The position numbers and the translations under genes are program-made. A DNA stretch of 64,000 nucleotides. Origin: Reyranella humidisoli (GTDB lineage: Bacteria; Pseudomonadota; Alphaproteobacteria; Reyranellales; Reyranellaceae). Below, one piece after another: positions 19,502-27,998 of the stretch (position 1 is the stretch's first letter; the number at the start of each line of letters is the position of its first letter). The notes under the pieces were generated by a model. That model had not been told where the DNA came from, did no database searches, and was given only the letters and a program-made list of their open reading frames with translations. The DNA lies in the NCBI RefSeq assembly GCF_019039055.1, contig NZ_JAHOPB010000002.1:558001-622000 (forward strand). The letters are read 5' to 3'.

Positions 19502-20482
19502 ATGAAGGTTTGCATCGTTGGCGCCGGCGCGATCGGCGGTCTGATCGGAGCGCGGCTCGCGGCGAGTACCGATTGTCAGGTGAGTGCCCTGGCGCGCGGC
19601 GAGACGCTCGCGGCGCTGAACGCGGAGGGCTGGCGGCTCAAGCAGGGCGATGGGCTCATCACCGGCAAGGCGCATGCATCGTCGGATGCGCGCGAACTCG
19701 GTCCGCAGGATCTCGTGGTCGTCGCGGTGAAGGCGCCTTCCATGGCGCCGATCGCGGCGCAGATCGGCGCGTTGCTGAAACCGGACACGATCGTGCTGCC
19801 CGCCATGAACGGCGTGCCGTGGTGGTTCTCGCAGGGGCTTCCGGCCGTGGGCGAGCAGCCGCTGCAGAGCGTCGATCCCGGCGGGGCCATCGCCCGCGCG
19901 ATTCCGCTGCGCCACGTGATCGGCTGCGTCGTGCATCTCAGCGCCGCGACCACGGAACCCGGCCTCGTCCAGCATCGCAACGGGATGGGCCTGATCGTGG
20001 GTGAGCCGGACGGCTCTACCTCGGCGCGCCTTGAGACCCTGCATGAGTTGCTGGCGAGGGCGGGCTTCGACGTCACCTCGTCGGACGCGATCCGTCACGA
20101 CATCTGGTACAAGCTCTGGGGCAACATGACGATGAACCCGGTGTCGGCGATCACCGGTGCCACGGGCGATCGCATGCTCGACGATCCGCTGGTACGCGCC
20201 TTCTGTTCCGCCGCCATGCGGGAAGCCGCCGCCATTGGCGCCCGGATCGGCTGCGTCATCGACCAGGATCCGGAAGCACGCCACGCGATCACGCGAGAGC
20301 TGGGCGCCTTCAAGACGTCCATGCTGGTCGATGTCGAGCGCGGCAAACCGATCGAACTCGACGCCATCGTGACGGCCGTGCACGAACTTGGACGGCGGAC
20401 CGGCGTTCCGACGCCGAACATCGACGCCCTGCTCGGGCTCACGCGTCTCTTCGCGCGAACCCGAGGCTTGCTCCCCGGCTGA
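19502..20482 (+). CDS. panE: 2-dehydropantoate 2-reductase family protein
   Basis: 326 residues, starting 4 nt after nrdJ. PanE reduces ketopantoate to pantoate with NADPH for coenzyme A synthesis. The nucleotide-binding motif is GAGAIGGLIGARLA at residues 7-20; the catalytic Lys lies in the segment WYKLWGNMTMNPVSAITG around residue 200, and the C-terminal helix VDVERGKPIELDAIV is typical. Many ApbA/PanE homologues act on other 2-oxo acids, so the exact substrate is inferred. The stop codon abuts that of the convergent gene with no gap. Confidence 0.85.
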   Translation: MKVCIVGAGAIGGLIGARLAASTDCQVSALARGETLAALNAEGWRLKQGDGLITGKAHASSDARELGPQDLVVVAVKAPSMAPIAAQIGALLKPDTIVLPAMNGVPWWFSQGLPAVGEQPLQSVDPGGAIARAIPLRHVIGCVVHLSAATTEPGLVQHRNGMGLIVGEPDGSTSARLETLHELLARAGFDVTSSDAIRHDIWYKLWGNMTMNPVSAITGATGDRMLDDPLVRAFCSAAMREAAAIGARIGCVIDQDPEARHAITRELGAFKTSMLVDVERGKPIELDAIVTAVHELGRRTGVPTPNIDALLGLTRLFARTRGLLPG

Positions 20483-21484
20483 TCAGCCCAGTTCGAGCTC
20501 GATGCCCGCCGACTTGCTGACGCCGGCCCAGAGCGTGGCGAACTCGCCGACGAACGCCGTGTATTCGGCCGGGGTCATCGGCTTGTCGCCCGGAAGCAGG
20601 ACCACGTCCTTGAAGCGTTCCACGACTTCTGGCGCCTTGTAGGCTTTCTGCAGTTCGTCATAGAGCCGCGCCACGACGTCCGGCGACATGCCCTTGGGTC
20701 CCGAGACGCCGACCCAGGTCGAGGTGGTGAGCTTGGGGAAGCCCTGCTCGGCGAAAGTCGGCGCGTTCGGGTACATGTCGAGGCGCTTGTCCGAGCTGAC
20801 CGCCAGCAGGCGGACCTTGCCCGAATTGATGTGCGGCACGTTGGTCGTGATCGGGTCGAACATCGACGGGATGGCGCCGGCCAGCATGTCCTGCAGCGAG
20901 GGCGCGGAGCCGCGATACGGCACATGCTTCAGCTTGATTCCTGCCAGGCTGCCCAGCAGTTCGCCCATCAGGTGGGTATTGGAACCGATGCCGGAGCTGC
21001 CGAAGGCGATCTCGTCGGGCTTGGCCTTGGCGGCGGCGATGTAGTCGGCCAGCGTCTTGTAGGGCGAATCGCCCGGCACGATCAGGACGTTGGGTGTGTG
21101 ACCGATCAGCGTCACATGGGTGAAATCGGTAATCACGTTGTACGGCAGCTTGGGATAGATGCCGGGCGCAATGCCCAGCGGCGAGGCATGGGAAATCACC
21201 AGCGTGTAGCCGTCCGGGGCGGCCTTGGCCGCGAGATCCGAGCCGATCGTGCCGCCGGCGCCGGGCCGGTTCTCGACTACCACCTGGGTGCCGAGCGCGG
21301 CCGAGAGCTTGGGCGCCAGGATACGCGAAATCGTGTCGGCGGTGCCGCCGGGCGGGAAGGTGGCGATCAGCTTGATCGGCTGCTTGGTGGGCCAGCCGGG
21401 GCTCGCCTTGACGGCGGGCGCGGCGAGCGACGAGCCGAGGGCGGCGGCCGATCCGGCCAGGATGGTACGACGGGTCAGTTTCAT
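20483..21484 (-). CDS. Bug-family tripartite tricarboxylate transporter (TTT) substrate-binding protein
   Basis: 333 residues from the ATG at 21484 (MKLTRRTILAG), with GGAG about 7 nt upstream. The N-terminus resembles a Tat signal (TRRTIL plus hydrophobic core, cleavage near AVKA). The Bug signature is clear: PIKLIATFPPGGTADTISR, VVENRPGAGGTIGSDLAAKAAPDGYTL (part only), HVPYRGSAPSLQDMLAG. These proteins deliver carboxylates to TctAB permeases, but no tctA or tctB is nearby, so this is an orphan Bug gene as is common in the family. Its stop TGA abuts the panE-like stop on the opposite strand. Substrate is unknown. Confidence 0.9.
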   Translation of the reverse strand: MKLTRRTILAGSAAALGSSLAAPAVKASPGWPTKQPIKLIATFPPGGTADTISRILAPKLSAALGTQVVVENRPGAGGTIGSDLAAKAAPDGYTLVISHASPLGIAPGIYPKLPYNVITDFTHVTLIGHTPNVLIVPGDSPYKTLADYIAAAKAKPDEIAFGSSGIGSNTHLMGELLGSLAGIKLKHVPYRGSAPSLQDMLAGAIPSMFDPITTNVPHINSGKVRLLAVSSDKRLDMYPNAPTFAEQGFPKLTTSTWVGVSGPKGMSPDVVARLYDELQKAYKAPEVVERFKDVVLLPGDKPMTPAEYTAFVGEFATLWAGVSKSAGIELELG

Positions 21485-21569
21485 GAAGCGCTCCGGTTTC
21501 CCCTCGCGCCAATGGCTGGCGCATTGTGGGAACCCCCTGCAATCGATATGCCAGCGCCAATCAGCCCTT

Positions 21570-21596
21570 GATTTGCCATAAGGGAGGTCGCAAATC
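21570..21596. promoter_or_regulatory. Inverted repeat in the bug/degP divergent promoter region
   Basis: GATTTGC at 21570-21576 and GCAAATC at 21590-21596 are perfect 7-bp arms around 13 nt, about 25 nt upstream of the protease start. A TTGATT element overlaps the left arm. It may be an operator or a leader hairpin; nothing in the window identifies a cognate regulator. Confidence 0.4.
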
Positions 21597-21620
21597 CGGG
21601 CCGAGCAGGGAGATGTGCGG

Positions 21621-22994
21621 ATGATTCGGCGGGTAATTCTGGCGGCGGTTCTCATGGGATGCGGTGCGGCGACCGTCTTGCCACCGGCTGCCCATGCTCA
21701 GGGATTGCCCAGTTCGCGGACGGAACTCGCCTATTCCTATGCCCCGCTGGTCAAGAAGGTCTCGCCGGCCGTGGTCAACATCTACACGACCACCACCGCC
21801 CGCGTTCAGCGCCGCCTGCCGTTTCCCTTTCCCGGCATGCCCCAGCAGGGCGGCGACCGGGTGCAGAATTCCCTGGGTTCCGGCGTGCTGGTCAGGCCCG
21901 ACGGGCTGATCGTCACCAACGCGCATGTCGTCAAGGGGGCCGACGAGATCCGGGTCGTGCTGGCCGACCGCCGCGAGTTCGAGGCCAAGCTCATCACCCA
22001 GGACGAACGCTACGACCTGGCGTTGCTGCGCATCGAGGGGGCGGAGGAGAAGTTTCCGTTCCTCGAGCTGCGTGATTCCGACTCGATCGAGGTCGGAGAC
22101 GTCGTCCTGGCCATTGGCAATCCGTTCGGCCTGAACCAGACCGTCACCAGCGGCATCGTCTCGGCCGTGGCGCGCAGCGCCGGCGGCATCAACGATTCCA
22201 ACTTCTTCCTTCAGACCGACGCGGCGATCAATCCGGGCAATTCCGGCGGCGCGCTGGTGGCGCTCGATGGGCGTCTGATCGGCATCAACACGGCGATCTA
22301 CTCGCAATCCGGCGGCTCGGTCGGCATTGGTTTTGCGACACCTTCCAATATCGTCGAGCGGATGATTGCGACGGGCACACAGGGCGGGCGCATCGTGCGG
22401 CCGTGGCTCGGCGTCAGCATGCAGCGCGTGACGCCCGATCTCGCGGCGGGCTTCGGCCTGTCGCGGCCGGCGGGGCTCGTGGTCAAGGAGGTCTTCGCCA
22501 ACGGGCCGGGCGCGACCGCTGGCCTGAAGCGAAACGACGTCATCGTCGGCATCCGCGAGCAGGCGATCGACGACGAGGCGGCACTGCGCTTCCGGCTCTC
22601 GACGCTGAACGTCGACACCACCGTGCCGGTCAAGATCATGCGCGGCGGCAAGGAGCAGATCGTCCAGCTGAAGCTCGCGGCTCCGCCGGAGGATCCGCCG
22701 CGCGACCTCTCGCAGCTCGATGGCCGTCAGCCGCTGTCGGGTGCCTCGGTCGTCAACATGTCGCCGGCAGTCGCGGAGGAGATGGGGCTGGCCGAGTGGC
22801 GGCCGGGCATCGTCATCGTCGACGTGAAGCCCGGCGCCTATGCCGGCCGCTTCGTGCGCCCCGGCGACATGATCCTGGCGGTCAACGGCCAGGACGTGAA
22901 GTCCGTCGCCGATCTCAAGAAGCGCGTAGCCAGCGGTATCAACAGCATCAGCGTCGGCCGCGACGGCGTGATCTTTCCCGTTCAGTTCCGCTGA
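21621..22994 (+). CDS. degP: DegP/HtrA-family periplasmic serine protease (Do protease)
   Basis: 457 residues from the ATG at 21621, chosen because AGGGAG at 21606-21611 fits it better than the GTG at 21615. An N-terminal signal peptide ends near AHAQG. The trypsin-like domain carries the catalytic triad in TNAHVVKG (His), YDLALLRI (Asp) and GNSGGAL (Ser). Two PDZ domains follow, approximately residues 255-340 and 375-455. The role is periplasmic protein quality control. It could be named DegQ or DegS-like equally well, but the two PDZ domains argue against DegS. Confidence 0.93.
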   Translation: MIRRVILAAVLMGCGAATVLPPAAHAQGLPSSRTELAYSYAPLVKKVSPAVVNIYTTTTARVQRRLPFPFPGMPQQGGDRVQNSLGSGVLVRPDGLIVTNAHVVKGADEIRVVLADRREFEAKLITQDERYDLALLRIEGAEEKFPFLELRDSDSIEVGDVVLAIGNPFGLNQTVTSGIVSAVARSAGGINDSNFFLQTDAAINPGNSGGALVALDGRLIGINTAIYSQSGGSVGIGFATPSNIVERMIATGTQGGRIVRPWLGVSMQRVTPDLAAGFGLSRPAGLVVKEVFANGPGATAGLKRNDVIVGIREQAIDDEAALRFRLSTLNVDTTVPVKIMRGGKEQIVQLKLAAPPEDPPRDLSQLDGRQPLSGASVVNMSPAVAEEMGLAEWRPGIVIVDVKPGAYAGRFVRPGDMILAVNGQDVKSVADLKKRVASGINSISVGRDGVIFPVQFR

Positions 22995-23018
22995 GCCCGT
23001 AGGATAATCCGGGTCGTC

Positions 23019-24308
23019 GTGCCAGCTGAACTCTTCACCTCGCTCGCCCCGACCCCGCTGGCCGAACGCCTGCGCCCGAAGACCTTGGGCGAAATCCTCG
23101 GTCAGGATCACCTGCTCGGGCCCGAGGGGCCGCTGGGCCGGATGCTGGACGCCCGCAAGCTCGGCTCGCTGATCCTTTGGGGACCGCCGGGCTGCGGAAA
23201 GACCACGATCGCCCGCCTGCTCGCCGAGGCCGTGGACCTGCATTTCGAGCCGCTGTCCGCGGTCTTTTCCGGCGTCGCGGACCTGCGACGGATCTTCGAG
23301 GCAGCCCGCCAGCGCCGCAAGGACGGCAAGGGCACGCTGCTGTTCGTCGACGAGATCCATCGCTTCAATCGCGCCCAGCAGGACGGCTTCCTGCCCTATG
23401 TCGAGGACGGCACGGTGACGCTGATCGGCGCCACCACCGAGAATCCGTCCTTCGAGCTGAACGCCGCGCTCCTGTCGCGCTGCCAGGTGCTGGTGCTGCG
23501 CCGGCTCGATGACAATGCGCTGTCGGCCGTGCTCGCACGGGCGGAAGAGGCACTCGGGCGCAAGCTGCCGCTCGACGAGACCGGCCGCCAGGCGCTGTTC
23601 GCGATGGCCGATGGGGACGGCCGATACATGATCGGGCTGGCCGAGCAGCTGTCGCAGCTCAAGGACAAGGAACCGGTGCCGCCGTCGCGGCTGGCGACAC
23701 TGCTGCAGAAGCGGGCGCCGCTCTACGACAAGACGCAGGAGGCGCACTACAACCTGATCAGCGCACTGCACAAGTCGCTGCGCGGGTCGGATGTCGATGC
23801 CGCCCTCTACTGGTTCGCGCGGATGCTCGACGGCGGCGAGGACCCGAAATATATCGCCCGCCGCCTCGTGCGCTTCGCCGTCGAGGATATCGGCATGGCC
23901 GACCCGCAGGCGCTCACCCAGACGCTGGCGGCGTGGGAAACCTACGATCGCCTGGGCTCACCCGAAGGCGAACTCGCGATCGCGCAGGCGGTGATCTATC
24001 TCGGCACGGCGCCCAAATCGAATGCAGGCTACATGGCCTTCAGTGCGGCCAAGCGCGCCGCAAAGACCCACGGTTCCCTGACCCCGCCGATGCACATCCT
24101 GAACGCGCCGACGAAGCTCATGAAGGATATCGGCTACGGCAAGGGCTACGAGTACGACCACAACGCTGCCGACGGCTTCTCCGGCCAGAACTACTTCCCC
24201 GACGAAATGGCGCGCGAGGAGTTCTACCAGCCGGTCGAACGCGGCTTCGAGCGCGAGATCGTGAAGCGCCTCGACTACTGGAAGAAGCTTAGAGAGAAGA
24301 AGCGTTGA
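23019..24308 (+). CDS. rarA: Replication-associated recombination protein A (AAA+ ATPase)
   Basis: 429 residues from a GTG start at 23019. RarA/MgsA/WRNIP1 proteins act at stalled replication forks. Walker A GPPGCGKTT is at residues 55-63, Walker B LLFVDEIHRFNRAQQD near 108, the sensor-1 GATTENPSFELNAALLSRC near 137, and the C-terminal clamp-loader-like oligomerisation domain includes HYNLISALHKSLRGSD. Length is normal. The gene begins 24 nt after the protease, so may be co-transcribed with it. A palindromic repeat lies downstream. Confidence 0.95.
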   Translation: MPAELFTSLAPTPLAERLRPKTLGEILGQDHLLGPEGPLGRMLDARKLGSLILWGPPGCGKTTIARLLAEAVDLHFEPLSAVFSGVADLRRIFEAARQRRKDGKGTLLFVDEIHRFNRAQQDGFLPYVEDGTVTLIGATTENPSFELNAALLSRCQVLVLRRLDDNALSAVLARAEEALGRKLPLDETGRQALFAMADGDGRYMIGLAEQLSQLKDKEPVPPSRLATLLQKRAPLYDKTQEAHYNLISALHKSLRGSDVDAALYWFARMLDGGEDPKYIARRLVRFAVEDIGMADPQALTQTLAAWETYDRLGSPEGELAIAQAVIYLGTAPKSNAGYMAFSAAKRAAKTHGSLTPPMHILNAPTKLMKDIGYGKGYEYDHNAADGFSGQNYFPDEMAREEFYQPVERGFEREIVKRLDYWKKLREKKR

Positions 24309-24320
24309 GCTGACTCAATG

Positions 24321-24344
24321 GAGCGCGCCACTCCGGTGGCGCTC
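24321..24344 (+). other. Hairpin after rarA lacking a T tract
   Basis: GAGC and GCCAC pair with GTGGC and GCTC around a TCCG loop, with a two-base bulge. It starts 12 nt after the rarA stop. There is no following T run, so it is at best a weak or Rho-assisted transcript end. Confidence 0.35.
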
Positions 24345-24382
24345 ATGTCTTGCTCGAGTCTCTCTTCGTCTCAAATTAACAA

Positions 24383-24490
24383 CCTCATCCTGAGGAGGTC
24401 GCGCAGCGACCGTCTCGAAGGATGGGCTACAAACGCCGTGCTCGTGCCCACCCTTCGAGACGCTCACTCCGTTCGCTTCTCAGGGTGAGG
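24383..24490. repeat. Dispersed palindromic repeat, copy 2
   Basis: Starts CCTCATCCTGAGGAG (24383-24397) and ends CTTCTCAGGGTGAGG, with internal CGTCTCGAAGGATGGGC and GCCCACCCTTCGAGACG, matching copy 1 at 6024. The left-arm nested hairpin is GGTCGC/GCGACC here against GGCCAC/GTGGCC in copy 1, so both differences are compensated in the pairing partner. It occupies the convergent gap between rarA and the L,D-transpeptidase gene. No T tract follows, so termination is less obvious than in copy 1. Confidence 0.85.
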
Positions 24491-24525
24491 CCCTTGTTGA
24501 GAGGCGCTGACGACGGCGGTTGACC

Positions 24526-26049
24526 TCAGGGCTTGGCCATCGCCCGCACGACGCGGCGGTCGCGGCCATAGACGTCGTCGCGGAAGGTCGGCACGCCATC
24601 GGCATTGGCGCTGACCGTGCGGTAGGTCACGTAGAGCGTGATCGGCTCGGGGAAGGTGTAGTGGGCCTGCTGGCCGGCGGCGATGACCTGCTGGACGCGC
24701 TCCTTGCTGAAGCCGTTCTTGCCGCTGAAGACCTTGTCGACGAAGTCGAGCGGGTTCTGCAGGCGGATGCAGCCATGGCTGAAGTTGCGGCTGCCCTCGG
24801 TGAACAGCCAGCGGCTCGCCGTGTCGTGCATGTAGATCCCGTACTTGTTGTTGAACGGGAAGAAGATATAGCCCAGCGCGTTCGACGCGCCCGAATCCTG
24901 CCGGATGCGATACGGGAAGGCCTTGGGATGGATCGAACTCCAATCGATCGTGTTGGGGTCGATCTCGTCGTCGTTGCTCCAGCTCGCGAATATCTTGAAG
25001 CCATTGCCAGACAGGGCATTGGGATCGCGCCGCAGGATCGGCAGATACTCCTCGCCGGCAATCGACGGCGGCACCGTCCAGTAGGGGTTGGTCTGGAAGC
25101 CGCGCATGGTCGACTGGATCTCGGGCGTCGGGTCCTTCGGCGTGCCGACGATGACCTGGCTCTGGAAGGCGACCTTGCCCTCGTTGACGAACCTCATCGA
25201 GTAGTCGCCGGTGTTCACGAAGACGAAGCGACTGCCGAGATCCTCCGGTAGCCAGCGGCGACGCTCGAGGTTGGCGACGATCTGGTCGATGCGCTCGTCG
25301 ATCGTAGTGTTGAGAGAGCGGACGGTCTTGGCGCCGATGACGCCGTCGACGGTCAGTCCCTTCATCTCCTGGTAGGCCTTCACGACGGCGACCAGCGGCT
25401 CGTCGTAGAGGTCGGCGACGGCACCGGCCGGCGGCACGGTGAAATCGAGTTCGGCGAGACGCTTGCGCAGGATCGGCACACGGCTATCGACCATGTTGGG
25501 CTTCAGCGCCGTGCCGTCGACCATCGGCGTGTAGGGGACCTTGCCGCGCTTCTCGCGCCATGTGGCCAGGGCCTTCTGCAGCGCCGGGTAGTCACCCTTG
25601 GGCGGCAGGGATGCCAGATACATGGCGAAATCGGGCGCATCGGCCGCAGCCTGCAGGAGGGCTGCCTTGTCGGCCGTGCGCTGGATGATGTCGATTTCCT
25701 TGTCGACCCGGTTGGCGCGGACGCGCCCGGTCGAGACATCGCTGGCATAGGCCACGAACGCTGCAGACAGCAGGGCTTCGGTGGCAGCAGGATCGGTGCC
25801 GGGGACCAACGCCTTCTCGACGTCGCCAATGCCGTACCATTTGGGATCGAGGCCATGGTCGCCGGCGGCGCGCAATGCCTTCAGCAGGGCCTCGGCACGT
25901 GCCGTAGCAGCGCCCGACCCAGTCCACAGAACGCCCGAGGCGTAAGAGGACGAAACTCCCGAAAACGAGAGCGCGAACGCCAGGAAAGCGGCGAAAAAAT
26001 TGAAGCGGATCACACCGGAGGTATAGCCGGAACCGGCCGATTCGTCCAT
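24526..26049 (-). CDS. L,D-transpeptidase (YcbB/LdtD-type) with peptidoglycan-binding domain
   Basis: 507 residues from the ATG at 26049, which overlaps the upstream stop as TGATG; a GTG at 26013 is an alternative nearer the signal peptide (hydrophobic FNFFAAFLAFALSFSG, cleavage near SYAS). The enzyme forms 3-3 crosslinks in peptidoglycan. A PG_binding_1 domain is seen at VVKAYQEMKGLTVDGVIGA (around residue 235), and the YkuD catalytic motif SHGCIRL with the nucleophilic Cys near residue 427. Large N-terminal scaffold and length match YcbB. It is coupled to the alpha/beta hydrolase gene upstream, perhaps only by compaction. Confidence 0.93.
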   Translation of the reverse strand: MDESAGSGYTSGVIRFNFFAAFLAFALSFSGVSSSYASGVLWTGSGAATARAEALLKALRAAGDHGLDPKWYGIGDVEKALVPGTDPAATEALLSAAFVAYASDVSTGRVRANRVDKEIDIIQRTADKAALLQAAADAPDFAMYLASLPPKGDYPALQKALATWREKRGKVPYTPMVDGTALKPNMVDSRVPILRKRLAELDFTVPPAGAVADLYDEPLVAVVKAYQEMKGLTVDGVIGAKTVRSLNTTIDERIDQIVANLERRRWLPEDLGSRFVFVNTGDYSMRFVNEGKVAFQSQVIVGTPKDPTPEIQSTMRGFQTNPYWTVPPSIAGEEYLPILRRDPNALSGNGFKIFASWSNDDEIDPNTIDWSSIHPKAFPYRIRQDSGASNALGYIFFPFNNKYGIYMHDTASRWLFTEGSRNFSHGCIRLQNPLDFVDKVFSGKNGFSKERVQQVIAAGQQAHYTFPEPITLYVTYRTVSANADGVPTFRDDVYGRDRRVVRAMAKP

Positions 26050-26939
26050 CAGCCGACGAAACCGTGAGCCGCCAGGAAGGTCAACAAATCGGCACTGGCG
26101 CGGGTTTTCAGCTCGACCGTGCCGCCGCCCGCCCGGGCGCCCCGGGTGACGCAATGGGCGCGGGCCCAGGCCTGGAAGTCGGGCTCATCGAGCGCCCGGC
26201 CGAGGCCTGGCACGAAATGGCGGCCGTCATCCTCGATCAGGTTGCGGCAGCACGCCCAGTTCTCGGCATCCCGGATATCGAAAACCGGCCCGACCGACTC
26301 CCAGCCATGATGGGCGCTGCCGTAGATCTTGACCTTGATCCGGCGGTTGCCGGCGGCCCGCATGCGTTCGGCATACTCGATGGCCAACTCGGCCGGCGTG
26401 TAGTCGTCCTTGGCGGCCAGCATGAAATACATCGGCCGTCCGTGGGTGGTCGGATCGCGATGCTGCGCCGTCGCGCCGGGGCAGAGCGCGACATGCAGGT
26501 CGAACAGGTGCGGGAAGCCGCCACGCCAGCGCTGCCGGACCGCGATGGCGGCGTTCAGGGTCGCCACACCGCCCTTGGAGACGCCCATGATGCCGATCCT
26601 GGCCGGATCGATCCGGGGATCGCCGCGGAGGAGGGCGAGGGCCGCGAAAGCGTCGCCTTCCATCTGGGCGGCCGAAACCAGGCTCTGGTCGGCCACTGTG
26701 CGCCGCACGCCGCGGCCCCTGAAACTGTCGACGATCAGCGCGGCCGCGCCGGCCTCGTTGAGAAGGTCGGCATAGTAATGCTCGCGATGGCGCTGGACAC
26801 CGGCGCTGCTGGTGAGGATGACCATGCAGGCGACCCGCGCCGGCCGGCCCTCGGGAATATGCAGGGTCGCGGAAATTCGCGCCGGCCGCGAGGCCGTCGG
26901 ATGGTCGAACGTCAGCGTGTCGAATGACACCGATTCCAT
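26049..26939 (-). CDS. Dienelactone hydrolase-family alpha/beta hydrolase
   Basis: 296 residues, cytoplasmic by absence of a signal. The nucleophile elbow is GVSKGG near residue 119, with Ser in place of the Cys of true dienelactone hydrolases. DSFRGRGVRRT matches a conserved loop of this subfamily, and the catalytic His is probably in GSAHHGWE near 221, with Asp in AAKDDYTP near 188. Substrate is unknown. The stop overlaps the start of the L,D-transpeptidase by one base. It diverges from the pseudouridine synthase gene with a 35-nt gap. Confidence 0.85.
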   Translation of the reverse strand: MESVSFDTLTFDHPTASRPARISATLHIPEGRPARVACMVILTSSAGVQRHREHYYADLLNEAGAAALIVDSFRGRGVRRTVADQSLVSAAQMEGDAFAALALLRGDPRIDPARIGIMGVSKGGVATLNAAIAVRQRWRGGFPHLFDLHVALCPGATAQHRDPTTHGRPMYFMLAAKDDYTPAELAIEYAERMRAAGNRRIKVKIYGSAHHGWESVGPVFDIRDAENWACCRNLIEDDGRHFVPGLGRALDEPDFQAWARAHCVTRGARAGGGTVELKTRASADLLTFLAAHGFVG

Positions 26940-26974
26940 GGACCCTGTGTAGCTTGTCCCGTAGGTTGTGCGCC

Positions 26975-27982
26975 ATGAGCGAGAGCCCCGCCACGGGTGG
27001 TACCCGTCAGGTCCAGAACCGTGCCGTAACCGATGACGAGGCCGACATGCGCCTCGACCGCTGGTTCCAGCGCCACTTCCCAGAGCTAAGTCACGGCGCT
27101 CTGCAGAAGCTGCTGCGGACCGGCCAGGTCCGGATCGACGGCAAGCGGGCCGAGGGCAAGGACCGGGTCGAGCCCGGTCAGTCGATCCGCCTGCCGCCCG
27201 GCGTGTCGAATTCTCCGGCCCCCAAGCCTCGGGCTGCTTCTGCTTCGGCGGGCCCCACGATCTCGGATCGGGATGCGGCCGAAATCCAGAAGATGGTCAT
27301 CCACCGCGACGACCATGTGATCGTTCTGAACAAGCCGCCGGGCCTTGCCGTGCAGGGTGGCAGCGGTACCGAAAAGCACATCGACGGCATGCTGGACGGG
27401 CTGCGCTTCGGGTCCGAGCAGCGGCCGAAGCTGGTGCACCGGCTCGACAAGGATACGAGCGGTCTGCTGCTGATCGCGCGGACCGGACAGGCGGCCAAGC
27501 GGCTGACCGCGTCGTTCCGCGATCGCGAGACCGAGAAGCTCTACTGGGCGATCGTGGTCGGCGTGCCGGCCAAGAAAGAGGGGGCGATCAACCTGCCGCT
27601 GGCCAAGCGGCCCGGCGCCTTCGATCGCGAGCTGATGCAGGTCGACGAGGAGAACGGCCAGAAGGCGCTGACCCATTTCCGCGTGGTCGACAGCGCGAGC
27701 CGCCGCGCTGCGCTGCTGGCCCTGTGGCCGCGCACCGGCCGCACCCATCAGCTCCGCGTCCATTGCACTGCCATCGGTTGCCCGATCCTCGGCGACCGCA
27801 AGTACGGCGGCGAGGAGGCGCTTCTGTCGACCATCGCCGACGCGCGCAAACTCCATCTCCATGCCCGCCGCCTGACGCTGCCGCATCCCTCGGGGAAGGG
27901 TGAACTGAAGGCGCTGGCCGAACCGCCACCTCACTTCCGCCGCACCGTCGAGGCATTTGGCTTTTCGACGGACGGTGTTTGA
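26975..27982 (+). CDS. rluC: RluA-family 23S rRNA pseudouridine synthase (RluC-like)
   Basis: 335 residues from the ATG at 26975. An N-terminal S4 RNA-binding domain (MRLDRWFQRHFP, LLRTGQVRIDGKRA) precedes the catalytic domain. The active-site motif HRLDKDTSGLLLIART lies near residue 155 with the catalytic Asp. NKPPGLAVQGGSG and GRTHQLRVH are further family hallmarks. RluC modifies positions 955, 2504 and 2580 in E. coli 23S rRNA; assignment to RluC over RluD is by general similarity. A 16-nt gap separates it from the AsmA-like gene. Confidence 0.9.
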   Translation: MSESPATGGTRQVQNRAVTDDEADMRLDRWFQRHFPELSHGALQKLLRTGQVRIDGKRAEGKDRVEPGQSIRLPPGVSNSPAPKPRAASASAGPTISDRDAAEIQKMVIHRDDHVIVLNKPPGLAVQGGSGTEKHIDGMLDGLRFGSEQRPKLVHRLDKDTSGLLLIARTGQAAKRLTASFRDRETEKLYWAIVVGVPAKKEGAINLPLAKRPGAFDRELMQVDEENGQKALTHFRVVDSASRRAALLALWPRTGRTHQLRVHCTAIGCPILGDRKYGGEEALLSTIADARKLHLHARRLTLPHPSGKGELKALAEPPPHFRRTVEAFGFSTDGV

Positions 27983-27998
27983 GAGAGAATCGATCAGG

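Noticed and set aside
21485..21620. EcfG-type (GGAAC plus CGTT) stress promoter before the DegP-like protease
   Set aside because: GGAAC occurs at 21539-21543 but no CGTT follows at the required spacing.
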